From Apiospora phragmitis (lineage: Eukaryota > Ascomycota > Sordariomycetes > Amphisphaeriales > Apiosporaceae), in assembly GCA_038363925.1 (NCBI GenBank), contig JAQQWL010000002.1, forward strand, positions 372,001 to 436,000: DNA of 64,000 bases, written 5' to 3'. The notes below the pieces were generated by a model that did no database searches, had not been told where the DNA came from, and saw nothing but the letters and a program-made list of their open reading frames with translations. The stretch's first letter is position 1. Every line of letters begins with the position of its first letter. Position numbers and translations under genes: made by a program. This document shows positions 35,773-48,060 of this stretch, one piece after another.

Positions 35773-35855
35773 TAGACTTTGTATTCGCTATAGTGGTACT
35801 TCAACTCAGAACGTCATATAACTCTGTCCTGACACCCCTTAGAGTGCTCACATGA

Positions 35856-36551
35856 CTACAGCTTCTCCCCCACAAGCGTTTTCTTACCTTCCTCGTACTT
35901 TCTGCAGCGCTTCTGAAGCCAAGCAAGGGCATCGCGGAGGGAATCGATATACTCAAAGGGATACAAGTCCAACAGGCAGTTCCTGAGCTTCCGTTTCATG
36001 TCTTCATCCTCGTTCAAGCCCAAAAACTCCGTCCACGGCTCATCCGGCACTCGTTTGGCTTCGATCACTAGATTGTAGAGCTTTTGCTGAATGCGTTGGA
36101 TGGCGCGGTCAATCTGGACGTCAGAAGAGGGGCCGGTCTCCTGCTCACCCTCGAGCAGTAAACCGATGGCCATTTACCTGAGCTCATCGCTGTCCACATC
36201 GAGGCCGACCATAAAATCGGAATACTCGCCGCCTTCACTGTGGCAGTGCGCGATCGAACCCACCTGTATCGCTTCCGTGGCATCATCATCTTCGATGGCA
36301 GGTGCAGTGTCCATCAGCACAAAGGCGAGATGGATCTGAGCCTCCAGCGCATCCTGGCCGGCCGTGTCGTCAATACTGCCCTTGCGTTTCCGAGTCGACA
36401 GACTCACTTCGGACTCGATAGTCAGCTGAAACCCGGCGCCTGGATCGTAAGTTATGCTCCTGGTTCTGGGCTGCCCACCCGGTGGGGGGGGAGCGGGAGG
36501 TGAGCCAAAGTAGACATCTGCAGAGTAACAAAGACGGTAGTTGGCCGCCAT
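35856..36551 (-). pseudogene. Hypothetical protein, duplicated family, copy B, with an internal stop
   Basis: The start at 36551 (MAANYRLCYSADVYFGS) aligns with copy A. FQLTIESEVSLS, IHLAFVLMD and EYSDFMVGL also correspond. An in-frame TAA at 36174-36176 then interrupts the frame, and the downstream part (MAIGLLLEGEQ, AIQRIQQKLYNL, DALAWLQKRCRKY) continues in the same frame and aligns with the C-terminal half of copy A. A CAA-to-TAA change would explain it. An intron starting at the overlapping GTAAAT was considered, but the nearest good acceptor gives only 37 nt. Confidence 0.6.
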
Positions 36552-36988
36552 ATTTACCTTCGACTGAGACACAGTGGTGTATGCGGATAGGAAGTAATCG
36601 GGTATGTCAAGAAGTGTTCTTACCTGCAAATCAGACAATGCAACTTATACTCTCTTATCATTTCCGTAGAACATGTCATCTTCATATATATCACGGGATA
36701 TAAACAAAGATGCTTTGTAGCTTGGAACATAACTCTTGTCTATAAGTCCCAAGCCACAAGGGCTGACCAGATGACAATGCAACACTACTGTATCAATAAA
36801 AACAAATCCTTTGTTCCCGTAGCGATAGTTTTAAGCCGTAGCCGCGAACACAATTCAATTGTACCTCCTAGTTATTAACTATTGTCAGGATACGCCAGCA
36901 TAGAGAGCGAATACTGCAATGTACGGACAAGAAAGGACCGCCGCTATCTAGCAACTCTCTTCATTGCTCTACAAAGAAATTGGCTTTC

Positions 36989-37513
36989 TCACTTGCCCTC
37001 GGCACCGCCCGACGTCATGACAGAGTGATCCCCCAAAAGCCAAGTCAAGTTGACGACCCAGCTGCGAGCCTTCCACAACCCACCCTTCTTCTCGTCCCTC
37101 ACGCACTCCAGCGTATACGTGCCCCCCGTAGTAAAGCCCACAGTATCCGGCTTCATCCCCTCGCCGGCGCGGTAATGGTTCGCCTGAAAATTGGCCGTCA
37201 CCGTCGCTGTCTTCGTAGTAACAGCATTGTACTGATCGTTGGCGTTGTCATCGGAGTGGAAGCGCACGCGCACGTTGCTGGCCATGTGCACCGTGTCGAG
37301 GCGCGATACGGGCGTCCAGCACTCGGCGTGGATCGCGGCCCGGTTGGGCAAGTGTTGGCGGTCGCCGATGGTCATCACGGCGTCCTCCGTGAAGGCCGAG
37401 TCGAGCAGCGCGGCGTCAGCCAGGTCGAAGGCGGCGGTGCCGCGGTAGACGACGTCGGCGACGGCTTCGCGCGGGTTGAGGCCGGTGAGGTGGGTTGTGT
37501 TAAAGCTTGACAT
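36989..37513 (-). CDS. SnoaL-like (NTF2 fold) protein
   Basis: Intact 174-residue protein starting MSSFNTTHLTGLNPREAVAD. The order of elements (initial helix, DLADAALLDSAFTEDAVMTI, WTPVSRLDTVHMASNVRV, a strand with TATVTANFQANHYRAG, then a closing WKARSWVVNLTWLLGD) matches SnoaL-like polyketide-cyclase/dehydratase folds of the NTF2 superfamily. Catalytic role cannot be assigned. No secretion signal. The gene is not next to obvious biosynthetic partners. Confidence 0.7.
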   Translation of the reverse strand: MSSFNTTHLTGLNPREAVADVVYRGTAAFDLADAALLDSAFTEDAVMTIGDRQHLPNRAAIHAECWTPVSRLDTVHMASNVRVRFHSDDNANDQYNAVTTKTATVTANFQANHYRAGEGMKPDTVGFTTGGTYTLECVRDEKKGGLWKARSWVVNLTWLLGDHSVMTSGGAEGK

Positions 37514-38151
37514 AGTGCGTTTGGTCTTATTAGACGACGTTTTCGAGTGGATAAGAGATAATAGTAGTTCTCCTCTTTAAGCTTTTGGAGAATTGTGTGA
37601 GTATGTTGCGGACGAGATGAGGCATGTTATGAGGAAATACCATGAGTTTTATATTAAAATAATAACCATAACAGAGCTGAGACACGCGGTGGCTGAACCT
37701 CTGGTTGTCTCGCACCATCCGTCTAATGCCGATCGCCGGCCCACCCGACCACCAGACCGCCCGGCTTACTACCGCTAAGTCCGAGACACTATGGAAGAGG
37801 GTTTGATGGGACATTCCCAGACGGCATCAGGACCCAGACACACATGCTATGATAGACTAGTGGTGTTGTGGGCCTAGGTTTGTGCTATTACCTCAAGACG
37901 CTTCGTAGATACTTTCTCGGGCTATTTTCCCACCCTTCGGAGTTAATAAACACACGGCCGACTTGGGTTGTCAGTCTAGGTGCCTTGGAGATCGAAACAG
38001 AAAGTCAGGAATGACCACATGATTTGTTCCGCCAACCCATCCTTTGCAATATTATTAGTACATCCAACAATCCCCTGATTGACGAACCGTCTATTACCAA
38101 TATAATACATATTCCCATTTTTCATACTGTACACAACGCCGTCGGTATATC
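37514..38151. other. Intergenic region
   Basis: 5' side of the SnoaL-like gene and 3' side of the rhodopsin-domain gene. No other feature seen. Confidence 0.5.
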
Positions 38152-39885
38152 TTATGGCCCTTTCTCGTGCATCACCGTAACCGTAGTCGTCATCAAGATA
38201 CCCTTATCACCGCCCCTGTCACCCCTTATCGACAGCGCCGACGCGGACCGCTGTTCCCTCAAGTCGGTCTTGTCACACAGCCTTATCGAAACCTGACTGC
38301 CGTTGCTTCCTTTCAGCCCCGCAAGATTCGATAGATCGCTCCCATTGCTGTGATGGTTGGCTGTGCCGAAGAAAGGAAACTTCTTCCGCTGGTGGTTCCA
38401 GTCCTCGCATTGGTCTCTGGGTCCACTGCAGTCGATCGTGGTTATGTATGATGTGCTCTTCAGCGTCATTGTCGACGCTGACGATGATAGCGTAGTGACT
38501 GGCAAGCTTTCCAGCGATAGGTGCCGCCATTTTCCGGTCCACCGCCGCTTGGTCTCGTGGCAGAATTCGTACAGGGTCAACATGGAGGGACAGATGACGA
38601 AGAGGTTAACTTCGATGGATCTGGGGATGGTCAGCATGATCTACGTTGCTCCCATCTCGCGGGTACTTACGCCCAGAGACTCGACGGAGCCATTGCCCAG
38701 GTTTGGTCTTCACTTCCCAGAAACTCTGGTAGGTACGCACATCGGATAAGAGATGTGATGATGGTCCTATACCCCGTCTGTTAGCTCTGTTTCTCAAATT
38801 CTTCGCCGGGCAGCGTTACTCACAGCAACCCTACGGAAACGATAACTACACCAGCCAGGCGACGCTTGGGCGGCATATGTAGGGTGACCACCGGCATCAG
38901 CAACATGAAGAGCATGACGTTGGTCAAAGTGTCCATGTTCACCGCAGCAATGTGCAGAGCGGTGCGGTCGAGGCAAGTGCCATCCATATTAGGGTGCCAT
39001 GCCTTCGGTATAGGCGAGCAGGAGAAGATCGTGCAGCATAATATAACGACCGAGTAAACGACGAGGATGCCCATGGTCCCCAACACGGATCGCCGGTACC
39101 ACGTGGACGGCGCCAGACTCAGGTAAAAGACAGATAGCGATAGCTTGGCGGCGGCAGCGCAGATAATGTGGAATAGTGCTGTGATGTAACTCATCTAGTA
39201 AGTGATCGGAGTGTCAGTATCGGTGCTGTAGTTGCGTTGCTGGTCAATGGCCGGTCGGACCTACCAGTCGTGAGGACTGATATTCACTCAGTGATATCTC
39301 CCATCTATCCGGCGAAGATACAGTCAGCTCTGGTTCCATTGGCTGCAGACTTCCGCATCACGCGACATAGCGGTATATCTCTGCTGCCCGTTGATGGGGC
39401 ATGCTAGGCCCAGGTTGACTCACGCATGCACGCCTGCTACCCTTGACGAGTAGCTATCTAGATCACGGAGTCAGCATAACCGTCGGTCTGAATTTGAGCA
39501 TCATCGAAACACTCACATGCACTCAGTCCTTGCACGATGATGGACGCGATCTTCCGAGAGTTAGTACATCACATGTCCCAAATGGCACCGAAAGTTCAGC
39601 ACATACCCATGCCAAGATGAGCAATCCTACTCGCAATCATTAGTTCATTACTCATCAAAACGAATAATCGGGAAACCCGATATTCATACCGTCTTCCAGA
39701 TGTAGCCTCTTCGAGAACGCAACTTTGGTGTACAGGCGTTGACCGACAAAGAAGGCCATCAAGGCGTTCCCCACGCCCGTCACCCAGTAGATCTCGGCAT
39801 CGCCCCGTCGCTGAGGGTCGGCGAAGTTGACGGCGTAGCTCGGAGGCGGGGAGAGGAAAGTCTCTACACCGTATGTAGTCGGCAT
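38152..39885 (-). CDS. Pth11-like integral membrane protein (fungal rhodopsin domain)
   Basis: Multi-exon gene on the minus strand, starting MPTTYGVETFLSPPPSY at 39885. Exon 1 contains the first membrane segment (NALMAFFVGQRLYTKVAFSK) and ends at a GTATGA donor. Several short exons follow between 39640 and 39250, whose exact ends I could not fix. The main exon (39194-38820) has MSYITALFHIICAAAAKLSL, SVFYLSLAP, the conserved HPNMDGTC loop and LMPVVTLHMPPKRRLAG. The last exon has EVNLFVICPSMLTL, typical of the family's seventh segment, and a long Ser/Thr-rich cytoplasmic tail. No CFEM domain is seen. The family acts as plasma-membrane sensors or is of unknown function. Confidence 0.75.
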
Positions 39886-42707
39886 AGCTTTTGTTGCGAC
39901 ATCGACTAACTCTCTTCCAGAGGAGGGTTGATGTATCGGGAGGCGCCACTGGCGTAATTAGTGGTTTGTTTTAGTCGGGTCGTGGGCGCTATGGCATTAG
40001 AGGAGGACACAGAGGGGGTCCAACAGAACGGTCCGCTAGATTTTAGATCGAATGGGGTGAAGCAAATCAAGATGGCCATTCGATGGGGTAAAACGGGGTG
40101 GGGATCAATTACTTTTGACCCAAGACACTGTCCGGGATGAATAAACAGCACACAGCCAAATACCACCTTGTTTCTTCTGCTCGCAAGCAGTTCCATATCA
40201 ATGGGCGGCCGTCGGAGCAAGAGTCGCGTTTGATGGGAGCCAGGAGCCAGGGGAACCGAGTCTGACCTCTCAACCCTTGTACAAATGTGTAAGGGACATC
40301 GAAAGATTTTTCGCTCGAGGGGCTCGGACAGCTGAGCGCGGGAATGGGGTATGCATGCTTGGTATGTGTGGGAGCGGTATCCGAGCCTCCTCACCAAGCC
40401 GTTCCTGGCTGCTCGCATCAATAAACGCGTGCCCGCATGTCAGGGGCAAAATGGCCGCGTTTAGCCGCATTATCGAGAGAGCTGGGACAGCAAATGCGAC
40501 ATCCTCCGCGGCCGTACCGAAATGCATTCAGGCAATGGACATGCTAGGAAAGAAACGGAAGATACTTGCAGAAGAACATTTATCTGAAGAATTAATGATC
40601 AAAGCCCTGGCCTTCAATTACAAGTGACGCGTCCTATACGCCATGATCTAAACTGAGCACCAGCAGAGACGAGTGAATAAAAGAAAACATCCTTCCGAGC
40701 ATGGTGTTGGTTTCTCTCGCATATGCTCGCATTTCCAACAAAATAGGGCAAACCGGGGTGTTCTCATCAGGTAGGATTCCGACAGGTCTCGATCCCTGTT
40801 GGGTAGCAGTTCTGAGTAGCATTTCCTCTAAGCAGAGGGCATCGGTGACCAATCAACAAGTTCCCAGGAAACAGCTGATCTTACTACATTCGAAGGATTT
40901 TGCGACAAGGGAAGAAGCACGACTGTGATTTCAAATGCGAAGTTCCAACCCGCATTCCAAAACATGCGTGTAGCTGAGGAGTTATCACGATATGTCCTCA
41001 TCCCCTTGTTTCCTGTCAGCTCACCTTGAAGGCCACAAGGCTGGCGGCCTATTTCAAGCGCGTTGTTGCTGCACTGACAATTTGCTACTACCCCTGTCCA
41101 TGCCTCAATTGCCCTGTCCAAGTCCCATGTTCTGCCCTATGGCCGTTGAACCCCATTGTCAGACGGCACAGACTTCGCTCAGGATACAGCTCCAACTTCA
41201 GGCCCTGCGCTGCATGTCAAAGGACATTTGCATAGAACGGAAAACAAACACGAATCGGCCGAAATAAGGGGTAATCAGCTTAGCAGAAACGAGATGAATC
41301 CAGCCCAGCTCCGGATCCAAAACGTCCATGTGTCGCATGTTTCACGAATCCCGGAGAATTGTTTTCCATGCAGGGAAACATGCAGGTAATTGACACGATG
41401 CTACCTACCAACGTCGTCACATTCTTCCAAAAGGAAGTGATGAACAAACATGATACCGGCAATTATGGTGATTGGGGTCGCACAATGTATTGCTTAACTC
41501 ATTTCACTAATACAAGCGAGCCTGTAGATATGAATACTGTGCTGGTCACTTGAGCTACGGCCATTCAGGGGGTGATGTCTATTTGACAACGTCTCGACAT
41601 GTAAACCACAGCAGAACGTTGTTTTCACCCAGCGCTCCTCTGACTGCTCTATTGGTGATCAAACACACATGCGGCTAAGATATGGCACATTCCAGTCACT
41701 ACCGGAATTGGCAGTAGGGCGCAGTCCCTTGCATCCGAACCGGAGACCACGCTTTGCGTTGGCCTAACCGCATCGCCAAGAAGGGGGCCATTGCAATTGG
41801 TACGCCACTCCATTGGCCGACTTTTCCTGCACCTCGCACTTTTTGTGTGCGTTAGATCGCCATCAATAAACACACTTCTTAATATAGGTTTATGCGCCGT
41901 CTGCGCCCGCCTTGACAGCAAACTACGGGGAGCACCCCGGTGTATGATTTCGAGGCTAGAACAACATCTGTCGGTTCTGTAGCCAACTCCGAGATGTTGA
42001 CGATATACGGCCCGGCGGTGAATACGCGCGGGAAGCTACCGAAGGTAGCAATATTGTCACCAACGCCCCCCGTGAGTCCGCGCCAACAGCACTACGGCGG
42101 ACTCCGATGCGATAAATCAGAGTTGCAGGTAACTTTAGTGACCTCCAAATTCATTTCCCTCTTTGGATATATACGTTGCCGAGCATATAGGCTTCATCAC
42201 GAGGTGAGAAGTGGATATCTTCATTTTAGCCATAGTCAGCAGAAGCCAACACTCACAACAGCATCGCAAGCTATTCCCATCGACCGCTTCCCCACTCCTC
42301 AAAAACTTCCGAATTTGCTCAAGACCATATGGAAATGTCTGATATGAAGCATGCTTCCAACGCCATGCATGTCAGCTGCTCACAGACGAATGGGGCGGAG
42401 AGACTTGCGTTACCCCGCTGTATCACCATCGCGGTGAGGCCATCTTACTCGCTGACGAGAGGTGCAGTTGGCACGATAATGAAAGATGTGTCCCCGAGGG
42501 GCCTGCAGTGTCACCGTAAGCTTGCCTTAGTACGAGGCGCTAAAGACTATGTGGGCATGGAGGCTTACAATAATCATGGTCTGCCCGAAATAGCAAGCAA
42601 TCTCATATATCGCTGTTATATAAAAGGGTTCTGCTTGCTCGATAGTGACGGCAGGTTGTTCCACCCTAACACAAGCCCTTTACCGAGCTCTGTTCGTTCA
42701 TCTCATC
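39886..42707. other. 2.8-kb intergenic region
   Basis: No supported gene. The right end contains the tyrosinase promoter. ORFs near 40270-40630 and 41360-41550 show no recognisable motif. Confidence 0.5.
42617..42626 (+). promoter_or_regulatory. TATA box of the tyrosinase gene
   Basis: TATATAAAAG 82-91 bases upstream of the ATG. Confidence 0.6.
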
Positions 42708-44332
42708 ATGAGACTCTTTACATGTACCACGGCGGCCATCCTGGCGACAGTGGTATCTGAGACCGCTGGCTGTAACCTATTGCTCAAGCCCAGGCAGGAT
42801 GAGGACGTGAAGGTCGAGGTCGACCAGATTATCGATACAATCAAGGAGAAGCACCGTGCCTCTCTGAGCGACGATGGCTGCGCAGTAGAGAACATCGTTT
42901 ACCGTCGCGAATAGTAAGTGTTTACCCTCCTGAGCAGCTCGAAACACTGCCGAGCGAACTTTGCTGACAATACTTTCCAGCGGCTCACTCTCAGAGTCAG
43001 AGAGACTCGACTATGTGACCGCTGTCAAATGCCTGCAGGCCCTGCCAGCGCGGACGCCCGCTGGCATCTCTAATGGTACTCGATCGAGGGTCAGTACTCT
43101 GAATATGGATTCATCATTCCCTAGTATGATCACGAGACATTGACATCTAGCAACTGGGCAACATAGTTCGACGATTTCGTGTTGACCCACATCCAACATA
43201 CTCTGGATATCCACTACACGGGCAACTTCCAGCACTGGCATCGCTGGTTCGTATATCTCTACGAGAAGGCGCTGCGGGACGAGTGTGGATATAAAGGATA
43301 TCAACCCGTAAGTCACGCCCCAGTCCCCCCTCCGTCCTCAGAGAGTGTGTGACCTCAAAAAGCTGATGAGCCACCTACTGTGCGATATCAGTACTGGGAC
43401 TGGCCCAAGTACGCCGACGCACCCCAAGACTCGCCCATCTTCAACGGCGACCCCTACAGCCTGGGCGGCAACGGCGAGTACATCCCGGGCCACAACGGCT
43501 CCGTCATCGTGCCGCCCGGCAGCCCCCCGATCCAGCTAGCACCGGGGCTCGGCGGCGGTTATGTCCGTACGGGACCCTTTGCTAACATGACAGTCCACCT
43601 GGGCCCCGTAGGCGGGGTCGCGGGGGTCGAGCCGGGCCCCGACGGCGGGCTCGGGTACAACCCGCGCGGGGTCCGGCGCGACGTGGGGCCCGGGCTGAAC
43701 GGGCGCTACGCTAACTATACTACGATTCTGGGTACGTGATAACAACGACGACTGACTTGGTGTATCTGTTTTCAGGATATTGCATGCTAACATTTGACCT
43801 CCATGATGGTAGGTCTTTTGTCGAAGTCCAACGTGACGGAATATCGCGGTCTGTCTGAAGGTGTTGCTAATACTGCGGAAATTGGTCCTCATGGCGGAGG
43901 ACACTATGTCATCAAGTACGTTATTCGCACCAGATCCACTTACCTTCGACCCCTAACTTCTCTCTCACTAGTGGTGACCCCGGTGGTGACTTGTATATAT
44001 CTCCTGGGGACCCAGCGTTCTGGGTTCACCATGGCATGATGGACCGGATGTGGACCTTGTGGTGAGTCTCAAAAACGTGTGGCTTTTCTTGCCAAAGAAA
44101 CAATGGCGCTGATGAGAGTCGAATCCTTGCCATAAGGCAAGCAATGGACCCTGAGACAAGGAACACGCAAATGGACGATGGCACCTACGGCCACATCACA
44201 TGGGCCAATGATCCTGCTTCGCGCCTAGCTTCGCTCGACGATGTCATTGACATGGGATACGCGGGGCCTTCCACGACGATTGGCCAAGTCGCGTCGACGA
44301 CATCGGGGGAGTTGTGTTACTTCTATGACTAA
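42708..44332 (+). CDS. Secreted tyrosinase-family copper oxidase, seven exons
   Basis: Six canonical GT-AG introns join seven exons (42708-42913, 42981-43089, 43167-43307, 43392-43731, 43813-43915, 43972-44061, 44137-44332) with no frame damage, giving 394 residues. A signal peptide (MRLFTCTTAAILATVVSETA) leads. The CuA site is in exon 3: THIQHTLDIHYTGNFQHWHR, with the three ligand histidines of the family pattern. YWDWPKYADAP follows. The CuB site is HGGGHYVI together with PAFWVHHGMMDRMW. Tyrosinases oxidise phenols to quinones; secreted fungal members serve in melanin, defence or secondary metabolism. The CuA and CuB residues are all present, so activity is expected. Confidence 0.92.
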
Positions 44333-45597
44333 TGCGGTAGTGGCATTTATGCCGCACAGTGGGGTTTGGGCTAAGCATATCTGCGACTACGTACTATAAG
44401 GCCACTTGGTGCTGCGGCTGCCGCGGTTGGGGGTAAGAGGCTTTGGTACAACAGGGGGTTTATGTCAACATATGCTTTCGGGGCGGTCTCAACATGCATA
44501 ATGTCGAGGGCGTAATAAGAGAGAATGCGGCGGATGAACTTTTCACAATTGCACAGCAAATTTGACACACTGCTGCTCATTAGGGGAAGCGGGGTAGCGG
44601 GTGCTGAAGAATGCGAGCCCAGGAGGGAGAGACTAATGAGGGGGTGCTAGAGGTCTGGGGGTCTCGATCAAGTAATCTACGCTCTTGCAGTGCGATCAGG
44701 TCAGCCAGTTGAGAACCCTACCATTGATCCCATTTCCTACCAGCTTAAGTACTTATACATACCCCACGTACGGCGGACCGTTCAGTCACCCCCTTTTCCG
44801 ACAGTAGAATTTACTAAGCTTATAGCCAATATCGCACTCCGTCTGGCACTTCGGGCCTACCTTGCATATCATATTCGATTAATTTAGCGACCGAAATAGA
44901 GCATCGAAGCCTCGTAGTGGGCCAGTTAGTCTTGAGGCACTCGTAATGCAATGCCGTGTACCGTTATCGATGGACGGAAACGACTGGATGAGAATTGGCA
45001 AGGCGATCTGTGGGCTACGATACAAACCTTCTTAAGGGATGGGTGATAGCAGCTCACGCCTTTGTTGACTCTCGCTTGCCTACTCTGTACTTAATCATAT
45101 CATGTAGCAGGACCTCATATGATGACGACGCCACACCGGGAGGCATGATGACGCCTTGGTGATTGTAAGCCAAGCTGATTGGCTGCTATGGAATGGCTGT
45201 GCACAACCATTTCTTTCCCATTGGAGACCAGGACTGGACAGTTTCAGGTTTTCGCGCACCCGGTCGACGGCGAAGGCAGACTTGGGAACCCGACGTTAGA
45301 AGTCAACAATATGCCTTGCGAGGCTGCATGGTGATATATGTGATCAGGTCGCAGTCGGTCCGCCCCAGAGGTAATTTAAGCAGGCTGTAACGAGGCAACC
45401 ACTGGCGTCGGCTCGCACCGCCTGCGCTCCGCATATATGGTGATCATCTTGTCATTCCTGACTTTCCCTATCATTCCCTGCCAATCAAGAAAGGTTAGCC
45501 GTGAAAAATTCCACCCGATGCCCACACTTTGGGTTTCTGCTAGCTATTCATTTGATGCTGTAACTGATGCAATCCTTGCCGCACAATAGATAGATCA
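44333..45597. other. Intergenic region
   Basis: No gene recognised between the tyrosinase 3' end and the STAND remnant. Confidence 0.5.
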
Positions 45598-46315
45598 ATG
45601 GAGCCTGTTGCAGCCCTCGGGGTCGCGGCCGCGGCCACGCAGTTCTTTGACATTGCGCGCAACCTAGTCAAGGAGTACCAAGACAGCCGCCAACCGCCCG
45701 TGTCGCAGGCGGCGTTCAAGAAGACGGCCGTGGACTTGCGGAAGCTCAGCTCGGTGTTCAAGCAGCGCCCGCAACCCCCCCCCCCCGACCTCACCAATTC
45801 GGTCCACGAGCATCAGAAAGTTAGTCGATTGGTTTTTGACTATTGCCCTAAGAACACGTGAAGCTAATGATATCAAGGCTTTGGATCAGCTGATAGTGGA
45901 CTGCGACAAGACCACAGAAGAGCTCATCGACTTGCTCGACAGGGTGCAACCCGAGGAGGAGGAATCGGCGTGGGCCAGTATCGGCCACGCCATCGCATCA
46001 GTGTGGAACGCGGACAAGATCAAGAGCCTCGAGGAACGGGTGGGGACCTACCAACACCAGTTGACTCTTCGCCTGCTCGCGTACGTCGAGGCCAAACAGG
46101 GATCGACGTCGTTCGACAGGGACAACACCCTGCCGGAGCTTATGCAGAGTGATGGCAGCATCATCCACATGATCAACACTTCTCACCCCGATACGATACG
46201 GGAGGCCAAGGAGCGGCACTCAAGCGTCATGGGCAGGATCCCATCCAAAGTAGAGGAACGAAGTTTGTCCATGCCCGAGATGGATTCGAGGGCAGGCGTT
46301 GTTGAGATGGTATGA
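45598..46315 (+). CDS. Fungal STAND/NLR N-terminal domain, stand-alone
   Basis: The start MEPVAALGVAAAATQFFDIA is characteristic of the helical N-terminal domain of fungal NLR-like STAND proteins. The intron at 45820-45877 (58 nt, GCTAAT branch) joins VHEHQK to ALDQLIVDCDKTTEELIDLL. The protein ends after about 219 residues with no NACHT or NB-ARC domain and no repeats. Either it is a short signalling-domain-only protein, as known in fungal NLR systems, or the remnant of a truncated NLR. A C12 run lies at 45776-45787 within a proline-rich linker. Confidence 0.7.
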
Positions 46316-47077
46316 CGCGAAACCGGAATCCTCCGTTATTAAATCGATGTTGCATATTGATTTATATGCGAGCTCTGGGATTGACAGTCGTTGTTTGGAG
46401 TCGAAACTTTAGAAGGATATCTTGGAGCGTTTAATAGGACCCCAACATCCAGGCCTACACCCCTTTCCTGGATCACACTTCAACGCGAGGAAGCAAAAGC
46501 TTCGTGACAAGGTCATTTAATCGTAAGAGCCACGTCCTTGCTGTGTTGGTGTCATCGCAAGGCGTTGGCGCCGACGTCCGACATGAAAGTTCATCACCAA
46601 CTTAACTTAGTCTACCAAGTTTACCATGGTCGAGTCCACAGACAGGGACTGGTAGCGAGACCTGTGTCGAAGGGAATGGGCTCCCTCGCCAGCTTTATGG
46701 CAGAGATCCGTGTCCCTCTATTCGGCGATTTTTCACTCTCTTCGTGAATCGATGCTCGGCGACTATGTACTAGCCTGTTAAAGCTGGATGAGCCACTGCT
46801 ATTAGTAATAATAGCTCGATTCTTAGAAAACAGTACCACAAATCTAATACGTTATCCAAATCTATACTATTAATAAAAGCAGATAGAGATCGAGCATGAT
46901 TCATAGCTAGGCAAAGCTAAATAAGGTACGGTATCTGCCCACGAGTAGGCACAGGTCTCTCCTCTTTGCAAGACCATATAAGAGAGTCCACGAGGTTCTT
47001 TTCCTTAACAATGTTCGCAATACCGCAGGACCATGTGGGAAACAGTTCTGACCATTGCCTAAGTATCCGGTTGTTCA
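46316..47077. other. Intergenic region
   Basis: No NACHT/repeat coding sequence continues from the STAND domain. Nothing else recognised. Confidence 0.5.
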
Positions 47078-47812
47078 TCAGGCTAATTCATCGTAGTCTG
47101 CAAACAATCTCCTAGCTCCCTCCCACTTTGGGCGATATAATCCTGTATACCTCGATTGACGGTCCAGGTGCTGCTGAAGGCCATCATCCATAGGCCACAT
47201 AGAGCAAAACATGATTCCATCCAAATCGCCATGCATCCGATGGGTGGGGTTGCAGAATCTGTCGTGTGTGTCTTGTGGATCGGGTGATGTAGGTATCCCG
47301 TCGCCAGGTATGAAAAGATAGTTGAGTATCTTGATGCTCTTGAGTCGGTCGTAGGTGCTATTGACACTCTGCGTTTCCACGAGGCCTCCGGCGGGCTCCA
47401 CCACTTTGTCGTGGTATCCGCGGATTAATGAACCAATCACTATGAAGTCATACATGGACGTCTCGGCAACTGAGCGCTCGTGGAAGTTGCAGAAATACCC
47501 TTGACCGTCCTTGCATTTCAGTAACTCGGTTTGGAAAACCCCGAGAAGCCCGCGGACTCTCTTTTTGCGCTGCTCGCAAGCACCTTTGAAACCAAAGGAC
47601 CTCGGGACCGGCCAGAATCCTGTTCCATTTATCAGCGCCAGAAATTGACTGTAAGCCTCGAAGAGGCTCGAAGAGGGGAGATCCTAGGTACTTAGTGACA
47701 CTCGAATGATCAGTTCCGTGTCAATCCCCAATATGCTGCCCTGCATCTTATGGAGCAAAGCAATATCGACAACGGATCTATTGGCTGATATATGAAAGAA
47801 TTCAGTCTTGAG
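47078..47812 (-). pseudogene. Hypothetical protein, 3' part, with one in-frame stop
   Basis: A single frame is open from a likely acceptor (CATAG) at 47813 to 47078, apart from one TAG at 47684-47686. Before it: TEFFHISANRSVVDIALLHK and IDTELIIRVSLST. After it: SLFEAYSQFLALINGTGFWP, GYFCNFHERSVAETSMYDF and RFCNPTHRMHGDLDGIMFC. The stop sits where CAG (Gln) would fit. No domain recognised. The 5' exons were not found. Confidence 0.5.
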
Positions 47813-48060
47813 CTATGCCGCCAGTTTTCCGGCGCGGATGTGCATATCTCCCCGTTGACCCATGCACAGATGCCTACACTGGCCTGGGTCCTTGACGCTT
47901 GTTCATGGAGTCACTGCTTCACACTCTCTTCAAGGATTTCGAGGTGTTATACGTATATATGAACAACTGCTGGTAAGTAAGATTGCATATTCCCCTACCA
48001 AGGGCTACATGTTTCATAAGTTTCGCACTACAATTACCAGTATGGAACACCAAACTCCAG

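Noticed and set aside
40277..40627. 116-residue plus-strand ORF
   Set aside because: Non-specific composition and no support beyond length.
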